Positions 1 through 6,532 of a stretch of DNA of 7,599 bases are shown piece after piece. The position numbers and the translations under genes were made by a program. Under the pieces are notes generated by a model. The model worked only from the letters and a program-made list of their open reading frames with translations, did no database searches and was not told the DNA's origin. Within the stretch, counting starts at the first letter, position 1; each line of letters opens with the position of its first letter. Source of the DNA: an uncultured Chloroflexota bacterium (GTDB taxonomy: Bacteria > Chloroflexota > Anaerolineae > Promineifilales > Promineifilaceae); the NCBI GenBank assembly GCA_937958365.1, contig CALFEW010000723.1:1-7599 (forward strand), in the 5' to 3' direction.

Positions 1-31
1 TGCGAAGGGGATGGAACGGCCGTTTAAATCA

Positions 32-78
32 AGAGACCAACTTCCCGGAAGTTGGACTCTGAAAAACTTCTGGGAAGT
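32..78 (-). terminator. Paired hairpins just after ftsH, possible terminator
   Basis: Two inverted repeats follow the ftsH stop codon (minus strand). The nearer one (66-78) is ACTTC-CCA-GAAGT, a 5-bp stem followed by TTTTC. The farther one (32-60) is a perfect 9-bp palindrome, CCAACTTCC / GGAAGTTGG around one base (37-55), which extends by four more pairs past one mismatch. The two halves resemble each other (ACTTCC..GGAAGT), so this is also a small repeated element. The position and short T run suit a rho-independent terminator, but the T run follows the weaker stem and the strong stem lacks one. It may instead be a dispersed repeat or a transcript-stabilising hairpin. Confidence 0.45.
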
Positions 79-83
79 CAGAA

Positions 84-1949
84 TTAAACGACCGCTTCCG
101 GCAGCATGGGCGGATTGTTCATCAACTGCTCAAACGTCTCCCGATCCAGCGTTTCTACGTCCAGCAGGGTATTTGCCAGAGCCACCAGACTGTTGCGATT
201 CTTGCGGACAATAGCCAGCGCCCGCTCATAATTCCGATGCAAAATTCGGCGTATTTCTGAGTCAATAGTCTGCGCCGCATCCTCGCTGTAGTCACGATCC
301 CCGCCCAGTCCCCACTCCTGGCCCATAAACGGATTGTTGCGCTGGCTGCCATAGGTTGGCAAACCCAACGAATCCGACATGCCATACTGCGTCACCATTG
401 CCCGCGCCAGTCGCGTGGCTTGCTGCAAATCATTAGACGCCCCGGTGGTAATCCGGCCAAAGAAAACCTCTTCAGACGCCCGCCCGCCCAGGGCAAACGT
501 GATCTGGTCTTCCAAAAATTCCCGGCTGTGAACCATGCGGTCTTCCGGCAAGGGCATCACGTAGCCGCCTGCCCGGCCCCGCGGCACGATGGTGATTTTC
601 TGCACCGGATCGGTATACACCAGATTAAAGCTCACCACGGCGTGACCGGCTTCGTGATAGGCGACCGTCTTTTTGTCGTCTTCGCTCATCACCCGGCTTT
701 TACGCTCCGGCCCCATCACCACCCGGTCAAACGCATCCTGAAATTCCAACAAGCCCAGCATTTTTTTGTTGCGGCGGGCCGTAAAAATCGCTGCCTCATT
801 GATCAGATTTGCCAGGTCTGCACCGGAGAAACCGGCCGTCAGGCGCGCCAGATCGGCAAAAGAGACTTCCGGCGCAATCGGCTTGCCACGGGCGTGTACA
901 TGCAAAATCGCTTCCCGGCCGACCAAATCCGGCAAATCCACAAACACCTTACGGTCAAATCGGCCGGGACGCATCAGCGCCGGGTCCAAAATATCCGCGC
1001 GGTTGGTAGCCGCAATCACGATGATGTTGGTCTGGTTATCGAAGCCATCCATCTCCACCAGGATTTGGTTGAGCGTCTGTTCCCGTTCGTCATTACCGCC
1101 GCCCAGGCCAGCGCCACGCTGACGGCCCACAGCGTCAATTTCGTCTACAAACACAATCGAAGGCGCGACCTGTTTGGCTTTGTCGAACAGGTCACGGACG
1201 CGGCTGGCGCCGACGCCGACAAACATTTCCACAAATTCAGAACCGGAAATGTGGAAGAATGGCACACCGGCCTCCCCGGCTACAGCGCGCGCCAGCAGGG
1301 TCTTGCCGGTTCCGGGAGGACCGACCATCAACACGCCTTTGGGAATGCGCGCACCCACCTGAATGAAGCTCTCCGGTTCGCGTAGGAACTTGATGACTTC
1401 GACCAGTTCGAGTTTGGCTTCATCTGCTCCGGCCACGTCATCGAAGGTGACGGTGGGGCGCTCGGCGTCGTTGAGGTTTTTGGCCCGGCTGCGGCCAAAG
1501 CCAAAGATGTTGTTGCCGCCGCCCTGCGATTGCCGAAAGCCACGAGAAAAGAACCAAATGAGCAGCAAAAGCGGCCCAACGATCAAGGCCAGATTAAACA
1601 GGTTGTCCCAGGTGGAACGATCCACCACGATGAGGGTCACGCCGTTTTCAGCCAGAACGCTTTGGGTGACGCCAAAGTAGCTAAGCGTCTGGTCCAGGCT
1701 GCCGCTGGCATCCAGGGTAGTGGCGACTTCCTGGCCGCTGGTCAAAGTCAGGCGTATCTGGTCGCCGCTGACGTTGATCGTTTCAACTTTGCCGGTCGTG
1801 ATCAGGTTCATCGCTTCAGGCAGGCTGACTTGCTGAGGACCTTCAAAACGGCCGCTTAACCACAATTGCATTCCCAGGACGATGGCTAAAATGCCGATGA
1901 TCCATACCCATACAGGTATGCTGGGACGATTTTGTTTTGGTTCATTCAT
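84..1949 (-). CDS. ftsH: FtsH, ATP-dependent zinc metalloprotease, membrane-anchored
   Basis: Complete 621-residue FtsH, close to the usual 610-650. FtsH forms a membrane hexamer that unfolds and degrades misassembled membrane proteins and some cytosolic regulators. Visible in order: membrane segment 13-31, extracytoplasmic domain about 32-116, membrane segment 117-136, then an AAA+ module with Walker A GPPGTGKT (210-217), pore motif FVG (243-245), Walker B IVFVDEID (265-272) and second region of homology ending GRFDR (about 314-333). The peptidase domain has HEAGH (432-436) as zinc site and a downstream Asp507 (in ASNDLQQAT) as probable third zinc ligand. All key residues are intact. The frame is open for 22 more codons upstream to an ATG at 2015, but that extension resembles nothing in FtsH and overlaps a promoter-like sequence, so the ATG at 1949 is preferred; no strong Shine-Dalgarno precedes either. 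The gene follows the molybdenum hydroxylase on the same strand after 222 nt and is probably transcribed on its own. Confidence 0.97.
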   Translation of the reverse strand: MNEPKQNRPSIPVWVWIIGILAIVLGMQLWLSGRFEGPQQVSLPEAMNLITTGKVETINVSGDQIRLTLTSGQEVATTLDASGSLDQTLSYFGVTQSVLAENGVTLIVVDRSTWDNLFNLALIVGPLLLLIWFFSRGFRQSQGGGNNIFGFGRSRAKNLNDAERPTVTFDDVAGADEAKLELVEVIKFLREPESFIQVGARIPKGVLMVGPPGTGKTLLARAVAGEAGVPFFHISGSEFVEMFVGVGASRVRDLFDKAKQVAPSIVFVDEIDAVGRQRGAGLGGGNDEREQTLNQILVEMDGFDNQTNIIVIAATNRADILDPALMRPGRFDRKVFVDLPDLVGREAILHVHARGKPIAPEVSFADLARLTAGFSGADLANLINEAAIFTARRNKKMLGLLEFQDAFDRVVMGPERKSRVMSEDDKKTVAYHEAGHAVVSFNLVYTDPVQKITIVPRGRAGGYVMPLPEDRMVHSREFLEDQITFALGGRASEEVFFGRITTGASNDLQQATRLARAMVTQYGMSDSLGLPTYGSQRNNPFMGQEWGLGGDRDYSEDAAQTIDSEIRRILHRNYERALAIVRKNRNSLVALANTLLDVETLDRETFEQLMNNPPMLPEAVV

Positions 1950-1971
1950 AGCTAAAGTGTCCGAGACAGGT

Positions 1972-2000
1972 AATTTATAGATGCACCGTATTTCTTTCAA
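1972..2000 (-). promoter_or_regulatory. Candidate sigma70-type promoter of ftsH
   Basis: On the minus strand TTGAAA (1995-2000) is followed after 17 nt by TAAATT (1972-1977); an alternative -10, TATAAA (1974-1979), overlaps it with a 15-nt spacer. The implied start of transcription near 1963-1966 lies between the two possible ftsH start codons (2015 and 1949), which favours the downstream one with a short leader. The match is by eye only. Confidence 0.35.
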
Positions 2001-2088
2001 TACGTTACATCTCATTATCCCCTATTCGTGTTGCATTCGCACGTCCCTTCCATGACTTCTAATGTTTTGCCTACGCGGATGTGAAGCA

Positions 2089-2164
2089 GGTTGGTTGGTT
2101 GGGTTGGGTTGGTTGGGTGGTGGTTCCTGGCGACAAAACGCTCCACCCAGCCAACGAACCAACC
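2089..2164. repeat. G-rich tandem/inverted repeat between the hydroxylase and ftsH
   Basis: The left arm (2089-2120) is a run of GGTT and GGGTT units ending in GGGTGG. The right arm (2143-2164) is roughly its complement, CCACCCAGCC...AACC. The innermost 12 positions pair with one G-T wobble, and outer pairing continues with bulges. The loop is 22 nt. It lies 8 nt past the hydroxylase stop codon, but there is no T run on the minus strand, so it is not a textbook terminator. The plus-strand arm has many closely spaced GG and GGG tracts and could form a two- or three-layer G-quadruplex. It resembles the other boundary repeats in the window in design, not in exact sequence. Confidence 0.7.
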
Positions 2165-2171
2165 TCTCTTG

Positions 2172-4751
2172 TTAATCGGCGCGGACGACGGTGCGCTTTT
2201 TCTGGGGCAACTGCATGGGCAGTTTGGTGCGGCGCACGCCGTCGAACTGATAGAGGGCGTTGGCGACGGCCCCGGCAGTGGGGACCAGACCAATCTCGCC
2301 CACGCCTTTGGCCCCGTATGGCCCGTAGGGATCGGGCACTTCCACACCGATGATTTCCATTTCGGGCATTTCTTTGGCGCGGAGGATGCCCATCTGGCGC
2401 AGGCGCGTGGATTTGGGACGGCCGTTTTCCATTACCAACTCTTCGCTAATCGCATACCCCAGTCCCATGTGCAGCGAGCCTTCCAACTGCCCTTCAAACA
2501 GGGTCGGGTTGAAGATTTTGCCGGCGTCGTGCGCGGCCGTGATCTTTTTGATTTGCCCCTCGTCGTCCAGAATCACCAACTGCGTGGCGTAGCTGTACGA
2601 GTAATGGGTATACACCTTCTCCACCATCGCCCCTGGCTTCGTGGTCCAATCCACCACCCATTCGCCGCGATAAGATTTGCCCACGAGTTCGGCCAGCGTG
2701 AAGGTTTGCAGGTCTAGCTTGAGCTGTTTGCAGGCGTCAATGAGGGCGTTGCCCACCAACGATGTGGCCCTGGAGGCTGTTGTCATGCCCGCTTCTTGCT
2801 CAGCGGCCGTGTCAATCACCACTTCGATCAGGCGCGGATCCATGCCGGTTTCCGTCGCCACGACTTGCTGCGCCACGGTGTTCACGCCCTGGCCCATCTC
2901 CGTCCAGCCATGATCCACAATCACCCTGTCCGGCGCGACGATGGTTATCCGGGCCGAAGCGGCGTCGGGCATACCGTTGCCGATGCCGGTGTTTTTCAGA
3001 CCACAGGCCAGCCCGGCGTATTTGGCGGCGTAAAACTCATCTTTGACGGCCAGCAGCGTGGCCCGCGCGCCCGCGCCGGATTCGATCACCTGGCCGGTGG
3101 CCGTCATGTCGCCGTCTTGCAGGGCGTTGTCATAGCGGAACTGCCAGCGGTCGAAGCCGCCCTGTTCGCACAGGTCGTCAATCAAACTTTCCAGGCCGAA
3201 GATGGCCTGGTTCACGCCGAAGCCGCGCATCGCGCCGCAGGGCACGTTGTTGGTGTAGACGGCGATGGCTTCTACGTCGGTGACGGGCACGTTGTAGGCG
3301 CCGGTGGCGTGGCCGGCCGAGCGTTCCAGCACCTTCATGCCCACCGAAGCATAAGCGCCAGAATCGCCTAAGAAGTTCACTTTCACAAAAGTCAGCATCC
3401 CGTCGGCGTCGCAGCCGATTTCGTAATCCATCCAGATGGGGTGGCGCTTGGGGTGCATCATGATGGATTCGTCGCGGGTGAGGCGCACTTTCACGGGCGC
3501 GCCCAGCAGATGGGCCATCAGGGCGGCGTGGCCTTGCACGGTTAAATCTTCCTTGCCGCCAAAGCCGCCGCCGTTCGGAACCAGTATCACGCGCACCTTT
3601 TCCAGGGGCAGGCCCAGCAGTTTGGCGATCTGGATGCGGTCGTCGTAGACGCCTTGCCCTTGCGACAACATTTCCAGGCCGTCGGCGGTGGGGTAAGCAA
3701 CGGCCGCTTCGGTTTCCATAAAGGCATGTTCGATCCATTGGGTCTCAAACACACTCCTGGCGGTATAGGCTGATTTTTGTCGCGCTTCGTCCACGCTGCC
3801 GCGGCTGGTGTAGCTGCGCGACAGTTTGTTGCCGCTCTCGTGGATGAGGGGGGCGTCTGGTTCCAGCGCTTTGTGCATGTCAACGAGGGGTTCCAGCACG
3901 TCGTATTCTACTTTGATGAGGGCAGCCGCCTGCCGGGCGGCTTTTTCCGATTCGGCCACAACGCCGGCCAATACGTCGCCGATGTAGCGGGTGGTTTCGC
4001 CGACGGCGATCATCAGCGGCCAGTCTTGCCGGATGAGGCCGATGGTGCGCTGACCGGGAACGTCTACGGCCGTTACCACCTTCACCACTCCCGGCGCTCT
4101 TTCCGCTTCGCTGGTATCAATGGACAACACTCTGGCGCGGGGATGATCGCTGAAACGCAGTGCGCCGTGCAGCATTCCTTCCAGTTTCATGTCATCTACA
4201 TATTTGTGGAAGCCGAGGACGAGGTCTTGAGCTTTATATTTGGGCAGGCGGGTTCCGACACGGCCGTTGCCGTTTGGCGTGGCGATCTCTTCTTCTTTGC
4301 GAATGGCGGCGGCGGCGTATTGCACCGCGTCTATGATCTTTTTGTAGCCGGTGCAGCGGCACAGGTGGGGCGTCAGGGCTTTGGCGATCTCTTCGCGGCT
4401 GGGATCGGGGTTTTTGTTGATGAGGGCGTTGGACTGCATGACGATGCCGGGGATGCAAAAGCCACATTGCACGCCACCTTTTTCCACAAAGGCGTTGGCG
4501 TACACTTTCTGTCGGTATTCGCCCAGGCCATCGGTGGTGGTAACGTGGCCGCCAGCCGCTTTTTGCATTGTCGTGACGCAGGAAAGCACGGCTTTACCGT
4601 TCAGGTCTACCGCGCAGCAGCCGCAGGCCGCCTGTGGCGCGCAACCATCTTTTGGCGTGGTGATGCCTTCGTGTTCGCGAAGATAAGTGAGGAGAGGCAG
4701 TTCCGGGTCGCCCTCATAGTCCCGAAGCTGTCCGTTGAGCCAAAATTCCAT
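2172..4751 (-). CDS. Molybdenum hydroxylase, xanthine dehydrogenase family, fused 2Fe-2S and Moco domains
   Basis: An 859-residue protein that probably hydroxylates a purine or similar N-heterocycle using water. The N-terminal 2Fe-2S ferredoxin-like domain has Cys37, Cys43, Cys46 and Cys58; the helical second 2Fe-2S domain has CGFC (Cys96, Cys99) and CRC (Cys131, Cys133). The molybdopterin domain follows from about residue 165, with GGGFGGKED (394-402), RGFG (509-512), GQG (620-622) and GVGEIG containing the catalytic Glu819. Glu401 and Arg436 (in RDESIMMHPKRHP, spaced as in bovine XDH) match the purine-binding Glu802 and Arg880; aldehyde oxidases lack these, so a purine hydroxylase is favoured. 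There is no FAD domain; the layout is like E. coli XdhD (956 aa) or Desulfovibrio aldehyde oxidoreductase (907 aa), and a separate flavin subunit or ferredoxin must take the electrons. The first cluster motif is CX5C, one residue longer than in the Desulfovibrio enzyme. The start is the ATG with GGAGG five bases upstream (4757-4761); an in-frame ATG seven codons earlier is less likely. The exact substrate is unknown. Confidence 0.9.
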   Translation of the reverse strand: MEFWLNGQLRDYEGDPELPLLTYLREHEGITTPKDGCAPQAACGCCAVDLNGKAVLSCVTTMQKAAGGHVTTTDGLGEYRQKVYANAFVEKGGVQCGFCIPGIVMQSNALINKNPDPSREEIAKALTPHLCRCTGYKKIIDAVQYAAAAIRKEEEIATPNGNGRVGTRLPKYKAQDLVLGFHKYVDDMKLEGMLHGALRFSDHPRARVLSIDTSEAERAPGVVKVVTAVDVPGQRTIGLIRQDWPLMIAVGETTRYIGDVLAGVVAESEKAARQAAALIKVEYDVLEPLVDMHKALEPDAPLIHESGNKLSRSYTSRGSVDEARQKSAYTARSVFETQWIEHAFMETEAAVAYPTADGLEMLSQGQGVYDDRIQIAKLLGLPLEKVRVILVPNGGGFGGKEDLTVQGHAALMAHLLGAPVKVRLTRDESIMMHPKRHPIWMDYEIGCDADGMLTFVKVNFLGDSGAYASVGMKVLERSAGHATGAYNVPVTDVEAIAVYTNNVPCGAMRGFGVNQAIFGLESLIDDLCEQGGFDRWQFRYDNALQDGDMTATGQVIESGAGARATLLAVKDEFYAAKYAGLACGLKNTGIGNGMPDAASARITIVAPDRVIVDHGWTEMGQGVNTVAQQVVATETGMDPRLIEVVIDTAAEQEAGMTTASRATSLVGNALIDACKQLKLDLQTFTLAELVGKSYRGEWVVDWTTKPGAMVEKVYTHYSYSYATQLVILDDEGQIKKITAAHDAGKIFNPTLFEGQLEGSLHMGLGYAISEELVMENGRPKSTRLRQMGILRAKEMPEMEIIGVEVPDPYGPYGAKGVGEIGLVPTAGAVANALYQFDGVRRTKLPMQLPQKKRTVVRAD

Positions 4752-4756
4752 GGAGT

Positions 4757-4761
4757 CCTCC
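4757..4761 (-). promoter_or_regulatory. Ribosome binding site deciding the hydroxylase start
   Basis: GGAGG on the minus strand ends five bases before the ATG at 4751. The upstream in-frame ATG at 4772 has only a GGGG-like stretch before it, so the downstream start is chosen, giving an N-terminus MEFWLNGQ that begins directly with the first strand of the 2Fe-2S domain. Confidence 0.75.
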
Positions 4762-4819
4762 ATTGACGTCATGTTCCCCAGGTCATGGCTGACAGCCGAA
4801 TGGCACGGGGAGTGTTAAC

Positions 4820-4862
4820 AATCAATAGCCAACTATCAACTCCCAACTATCAACTATTGATT
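4820..4862. repeat. Tandem 13-mer inside 9-bp inverted ends
   Basis: Two perfect copies of CCAACTATCAACT (4829-4841 and 4843-4855) are separated by one base. They are enclosed by AATCAATAG (4820-4828) and its exact complement CTATTGATT (4854-4862), the last overlapping the second copy by two bases. The core 4833-4856 matches 7523-7546 at 23 of 24 positions, so this is a dispersed repeat present at least twice within 2.7 kb. It sits upstream of the hydroxylase gene. Confidence 0.85.
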
Positions 4863-5251
4863 ATTCCATTCGTCTCGCCAAGTACGTCAGCCAAAACAAG
4901 TCCACAATTTCCGGCGTGACTATCAATTTAGCGGAGGTATGTTTGCCATTGACGCAGCCAATGGCAGTTGTTGAGGTGCATACGGCCGTTTCCCACCGCA
5001 TGGGCCTATGATAGCATAAGGGACGGAAGACGGAAGAGGGAAACGGCCGTTTACCCGTAAATAGCACATTTGTCACATACAATTCATGACATTCTGCTAA
5101 AGCAATCCCGGCTTTCTTAGCGTATAGTTACCGTTGCCTGCCATCCAATCGTTGGATAACATGGCGCACGTAGAGAAGAAGAGTCGAAAGTCCCTGATAA
5201 GCGAGTAGATTGATCTGTCATCTTCTCACCTTATCAATTTGATGTGAGGCA

Positions 5252-5287
5252 AACACCGACGCTTGGGTCGGCGTTGTCCCAACGAGG
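5252..5287 (+). promoter_or_regulatory. Leader with two mutually exclusive hairpins next to the permease RBS
   Basis: AACACCGAC (5252-5260) pairs with GTCGGCGTT (5267-5275) at 8 of 9 positions over a 6-nt loop. CGTTG (5272-5276) can instead pair with CAACG (5280-5284), whose last base is the first of the GAGG ribosome binding site (5284-5287). The two stems share 5272-5275 and cannot form together. This could be a translational switch, but short stems like these arise by chance, and no ligand domain is recognised. Confidence 0.25.
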
Positions 5288-5293
5288 CAATGA

Positions 5294-6532
5294 GTGCAAA
5301 AAACAAAACTGAACCGTCAATTTTTTGATCGATTCATTGATGCGCTTATGCCTGTTTTCGCCGTGCTGGCGGCCTTCGCCGTTGGCGCAGTCATCCTCCT
5401 CCTTCAAGGCGTCAATCCCCTGGAAGCCTATCAATCCATGATCGTCGGCGCATTTGGCAGCAAAAATGGCCTGGCCGACACGCTGGTAAAAGCCACGCCC
5501 TTACTTTTGGTAGGGTTGGGCATTGCCATTGCCTTTCGCGGCGGTGTCATCAACATCGGCGCGGAAGGGCAGATCATCATGGGTTCCTTGTTGACGACCT
5601 GGGTGGGGCTGCAATTAGGCGAGCAGGTTCCGGGCGTTATCGTCATCACCATTGGGCTGTTGGCCGGCACGTTGATGGGCGGTATTTGGGGGGCAATCCC
5701 CGGTTACCTGAAAGCACAGTTGGGCGTCAATGAAATCCTCAGCACCATCATGCTCAACCAGATCGCCATTCAGGTTGGCTATTACCTGCTGCGCGGCCCA
5801 ATGATGGACCCGGCCGAACTGGCTGCCGGAACCAACATCCCCCATTCGGCCCGCCTGGATAAAGCCATAGACATGCCTCGTTTCACCGATATTGCCCAGT
5901 CGTTGGGTCTGACGCAATCGGCGAAGGACCTGAATATGAAGGGCTTTTTGAGCGAGGTGTACGGCGTTTTGGTGGAGCCGACGCGGCTGCACAGCGGCTT
6001 TATTTTTGCCATCATCATGGCCGTGCTGGTATACATTTTTCTCTGGCGCACGACGATTGGCTACCGCATCCGCGCCGTGGGGTTGAACCGCCATGCTTCG
6101 CGTTACGCGGGCATGAACGTGAAGCGTACGATGGTGCTTTCGATGACGTTGAGCGGCGCGTTTGCCGGGCTGGCGGGGGCGGTGGAGATTTTGGGGCTGC
6201 ATCACCGCATGTTTGAGCCAACGGCCGTATCCGCCGGTTACGGTTTTTCTGGCATTGTGGCGGCGCTGTTTGGCAAGCTGCACCCGTTGGGCATCATCCC
6301 ATCGTCTATTTTGTTTGGCGGCCTGCTGGTAGGCGGCGACAAAATGCAGCGGGCGATGCAAGTACCGCAGGTGCTCATCACGGCCATCCTCGGCCTGGTG
6401 GTGTTGTTTGTCGTCAGCACGGATTACCTGGTGCGAAAGCGGCAAAACCGGCGGGTAGATACGACCCATGATAAAGAGAGCGCGGGAGAGGAAACGGCCG
6501 TTTCCACCCCAACCCCGGAGGTGAGCGCATGA
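5294..6532 (+). CDS. Nucleoside/purine ABC importer permease 1 (NupP-like, BMP-associated)
   Basis: A 412-residue inner membrane permease of the branched-chain amino acid/ribose type (PF02653 family). The signature NIGAEGQ (87-93) and the later GLNRHASRYAGMN (263-275) mark the subgroup that works with BMP-family lipoproteins to import nucleosides or purines. Hydrophobic segments are near 18-38, 66-82, 94-108, 113-134, 147-166, 234-252, 282-301, 314-345 and 357-378. The start is GTG at 5294, with GAGG six bases upstream; an ATG four bases earlier is out of frame and closes after 12 codons. Odd points: the loop at about 169-233 seems longer than in typical relatives, and a charged tail after 380 (RKRQNRR...) ends in a Thr/Pro-rich stretch that includes an ACGGCCGT palindrome (6494-6501). 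The stop overlaps the next gene's start (ATGA), so the two permeases are translationally coupled. The solute is not provable from sequence; a sugar or other riboside is possible. Confidence 0.9.
   Translation: MQKTKLNRQFFDRFIDALMPVFAVLAAFAVGAVILLLQGVNPLEAYQSMIVGAFGSKNGLADTLVKATPLLLVGLGIAIAFRGGVINIGAEGQIIMGSLLTTWVGLQLGEQVPGVIVITIGLLAGTLMGGIWGAIPGYLKAQLGVNEILSTIMLNQIAIQVGYYLLRGPMMDPAELAAGTNIPHSARLDKAIDMPRFTDIAQSLGLTQSAKDLNMKGFLSEVYGVLVEPTRLHSGFIFAIIMAVLVYIFLWRTTIGYRIRAVGLNRHASRYAGMNVKRTMVLSMTLSGAFAGLAGAVEILGLHHRMFEPTAVSAGYGFSGIVAALFGKLHPLGIIPSSILFGGLLVGGDKMQRAMQVPQVLITAILGLVVLFVVSTDYLVRKRQNRRVDTTHDKESAGEETAVSTPTPEVSA
6517..6521 (+). promoter_or_regulatory. Ribosome binding site of permease 2
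   Basis: GGAGG lies seven bases before the ATG at 6529, inside the last codons of permease 1. It supports independent as well as coupled initiation of permease 2. Confidence 0.8.

Larger units (their letters stand above)
4752..5293. other. Divergent non-coding region between hydroxylase and importer
   Basis: This 542-nt stretch separates two divergent transcription units and should hold both promoters, though no convincing -35/-10 pair could be picked by eye on either strand. It contains: a repeat with inverted ends (4820-4862); two ACGGCCGT palindromes (4982-4989, 5043-5050); a tandem GACGGAA duplication (5022-5035); a 6-bp inverted repeat ATCCAA/TTGGAT with 3-nt spacing (5143-5157), a possible operator; an 8-bp bulged hairpin around 5096-5121; and the leader hairpins described separately (5252-5284). 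No purine riboswitch core was recognised. A 73-codon minus-strand frame (4861-5082) exists but has no support as a gene. Confidence 0.7.

Noticed and set aside
11..214. 67-codon plus-strand frame at the left edge
   Set aside because: Crosses the hairpins after ftsH and is antisense to the ftsH 3' end.
420..1385. 321-codon plus-strand open frame
   Set aside because: Entirely antisense to ftsH, whose motifs are all present; its composition is a shadow of the GC-rich codon pattern.
2015..2347. 110-codon minus-strand frame running into the ftsH region
   Set aside because: Overlaps the hydroxylase C-terminus in another frame; no homology recognised and no ribosome binding site evident.
2091..2717. 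208-codon plus-strand open frame
   Set aside because: Antisense to the hydroxylase C-terminus and starting inside the GGTT repeat; no recognisable protein.
3777..4766. 329-codon plus-strand open frame
   Set aside because: Antisense to the hydroxylase N-terminal half, which has intact 2Fe-2S ligands; His/Val/Gly-rich shadow composition.
4829..4855. CRISPR-like direct repeats
   Set aside because: Two 13-mers one base apart with no spacers; a simple tandem duplication.
4861..5082. 73-codon minus-strand frame in the divergent region
   Set aside because: Begins upstream of two ACGGCCGT copies and a tandem GACGGAA repeat, ends at the edge of the 4820-4862 repeat, has no clear ribosome binding site and no recognisable family. 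A decayed gene remnant cannot be excluded.
5060..5290. Purine riboswitch before the permease genes
   Set aside because: Looked for because of the likely substrate; the conserved loop-loop core and three-way junction sequence were not found.
5615..6469. 284-codon minus-strand open frame
   Set aside because: Antisense to permease 1; His/Gln/Arg-rich composition typical of a shadow frame.
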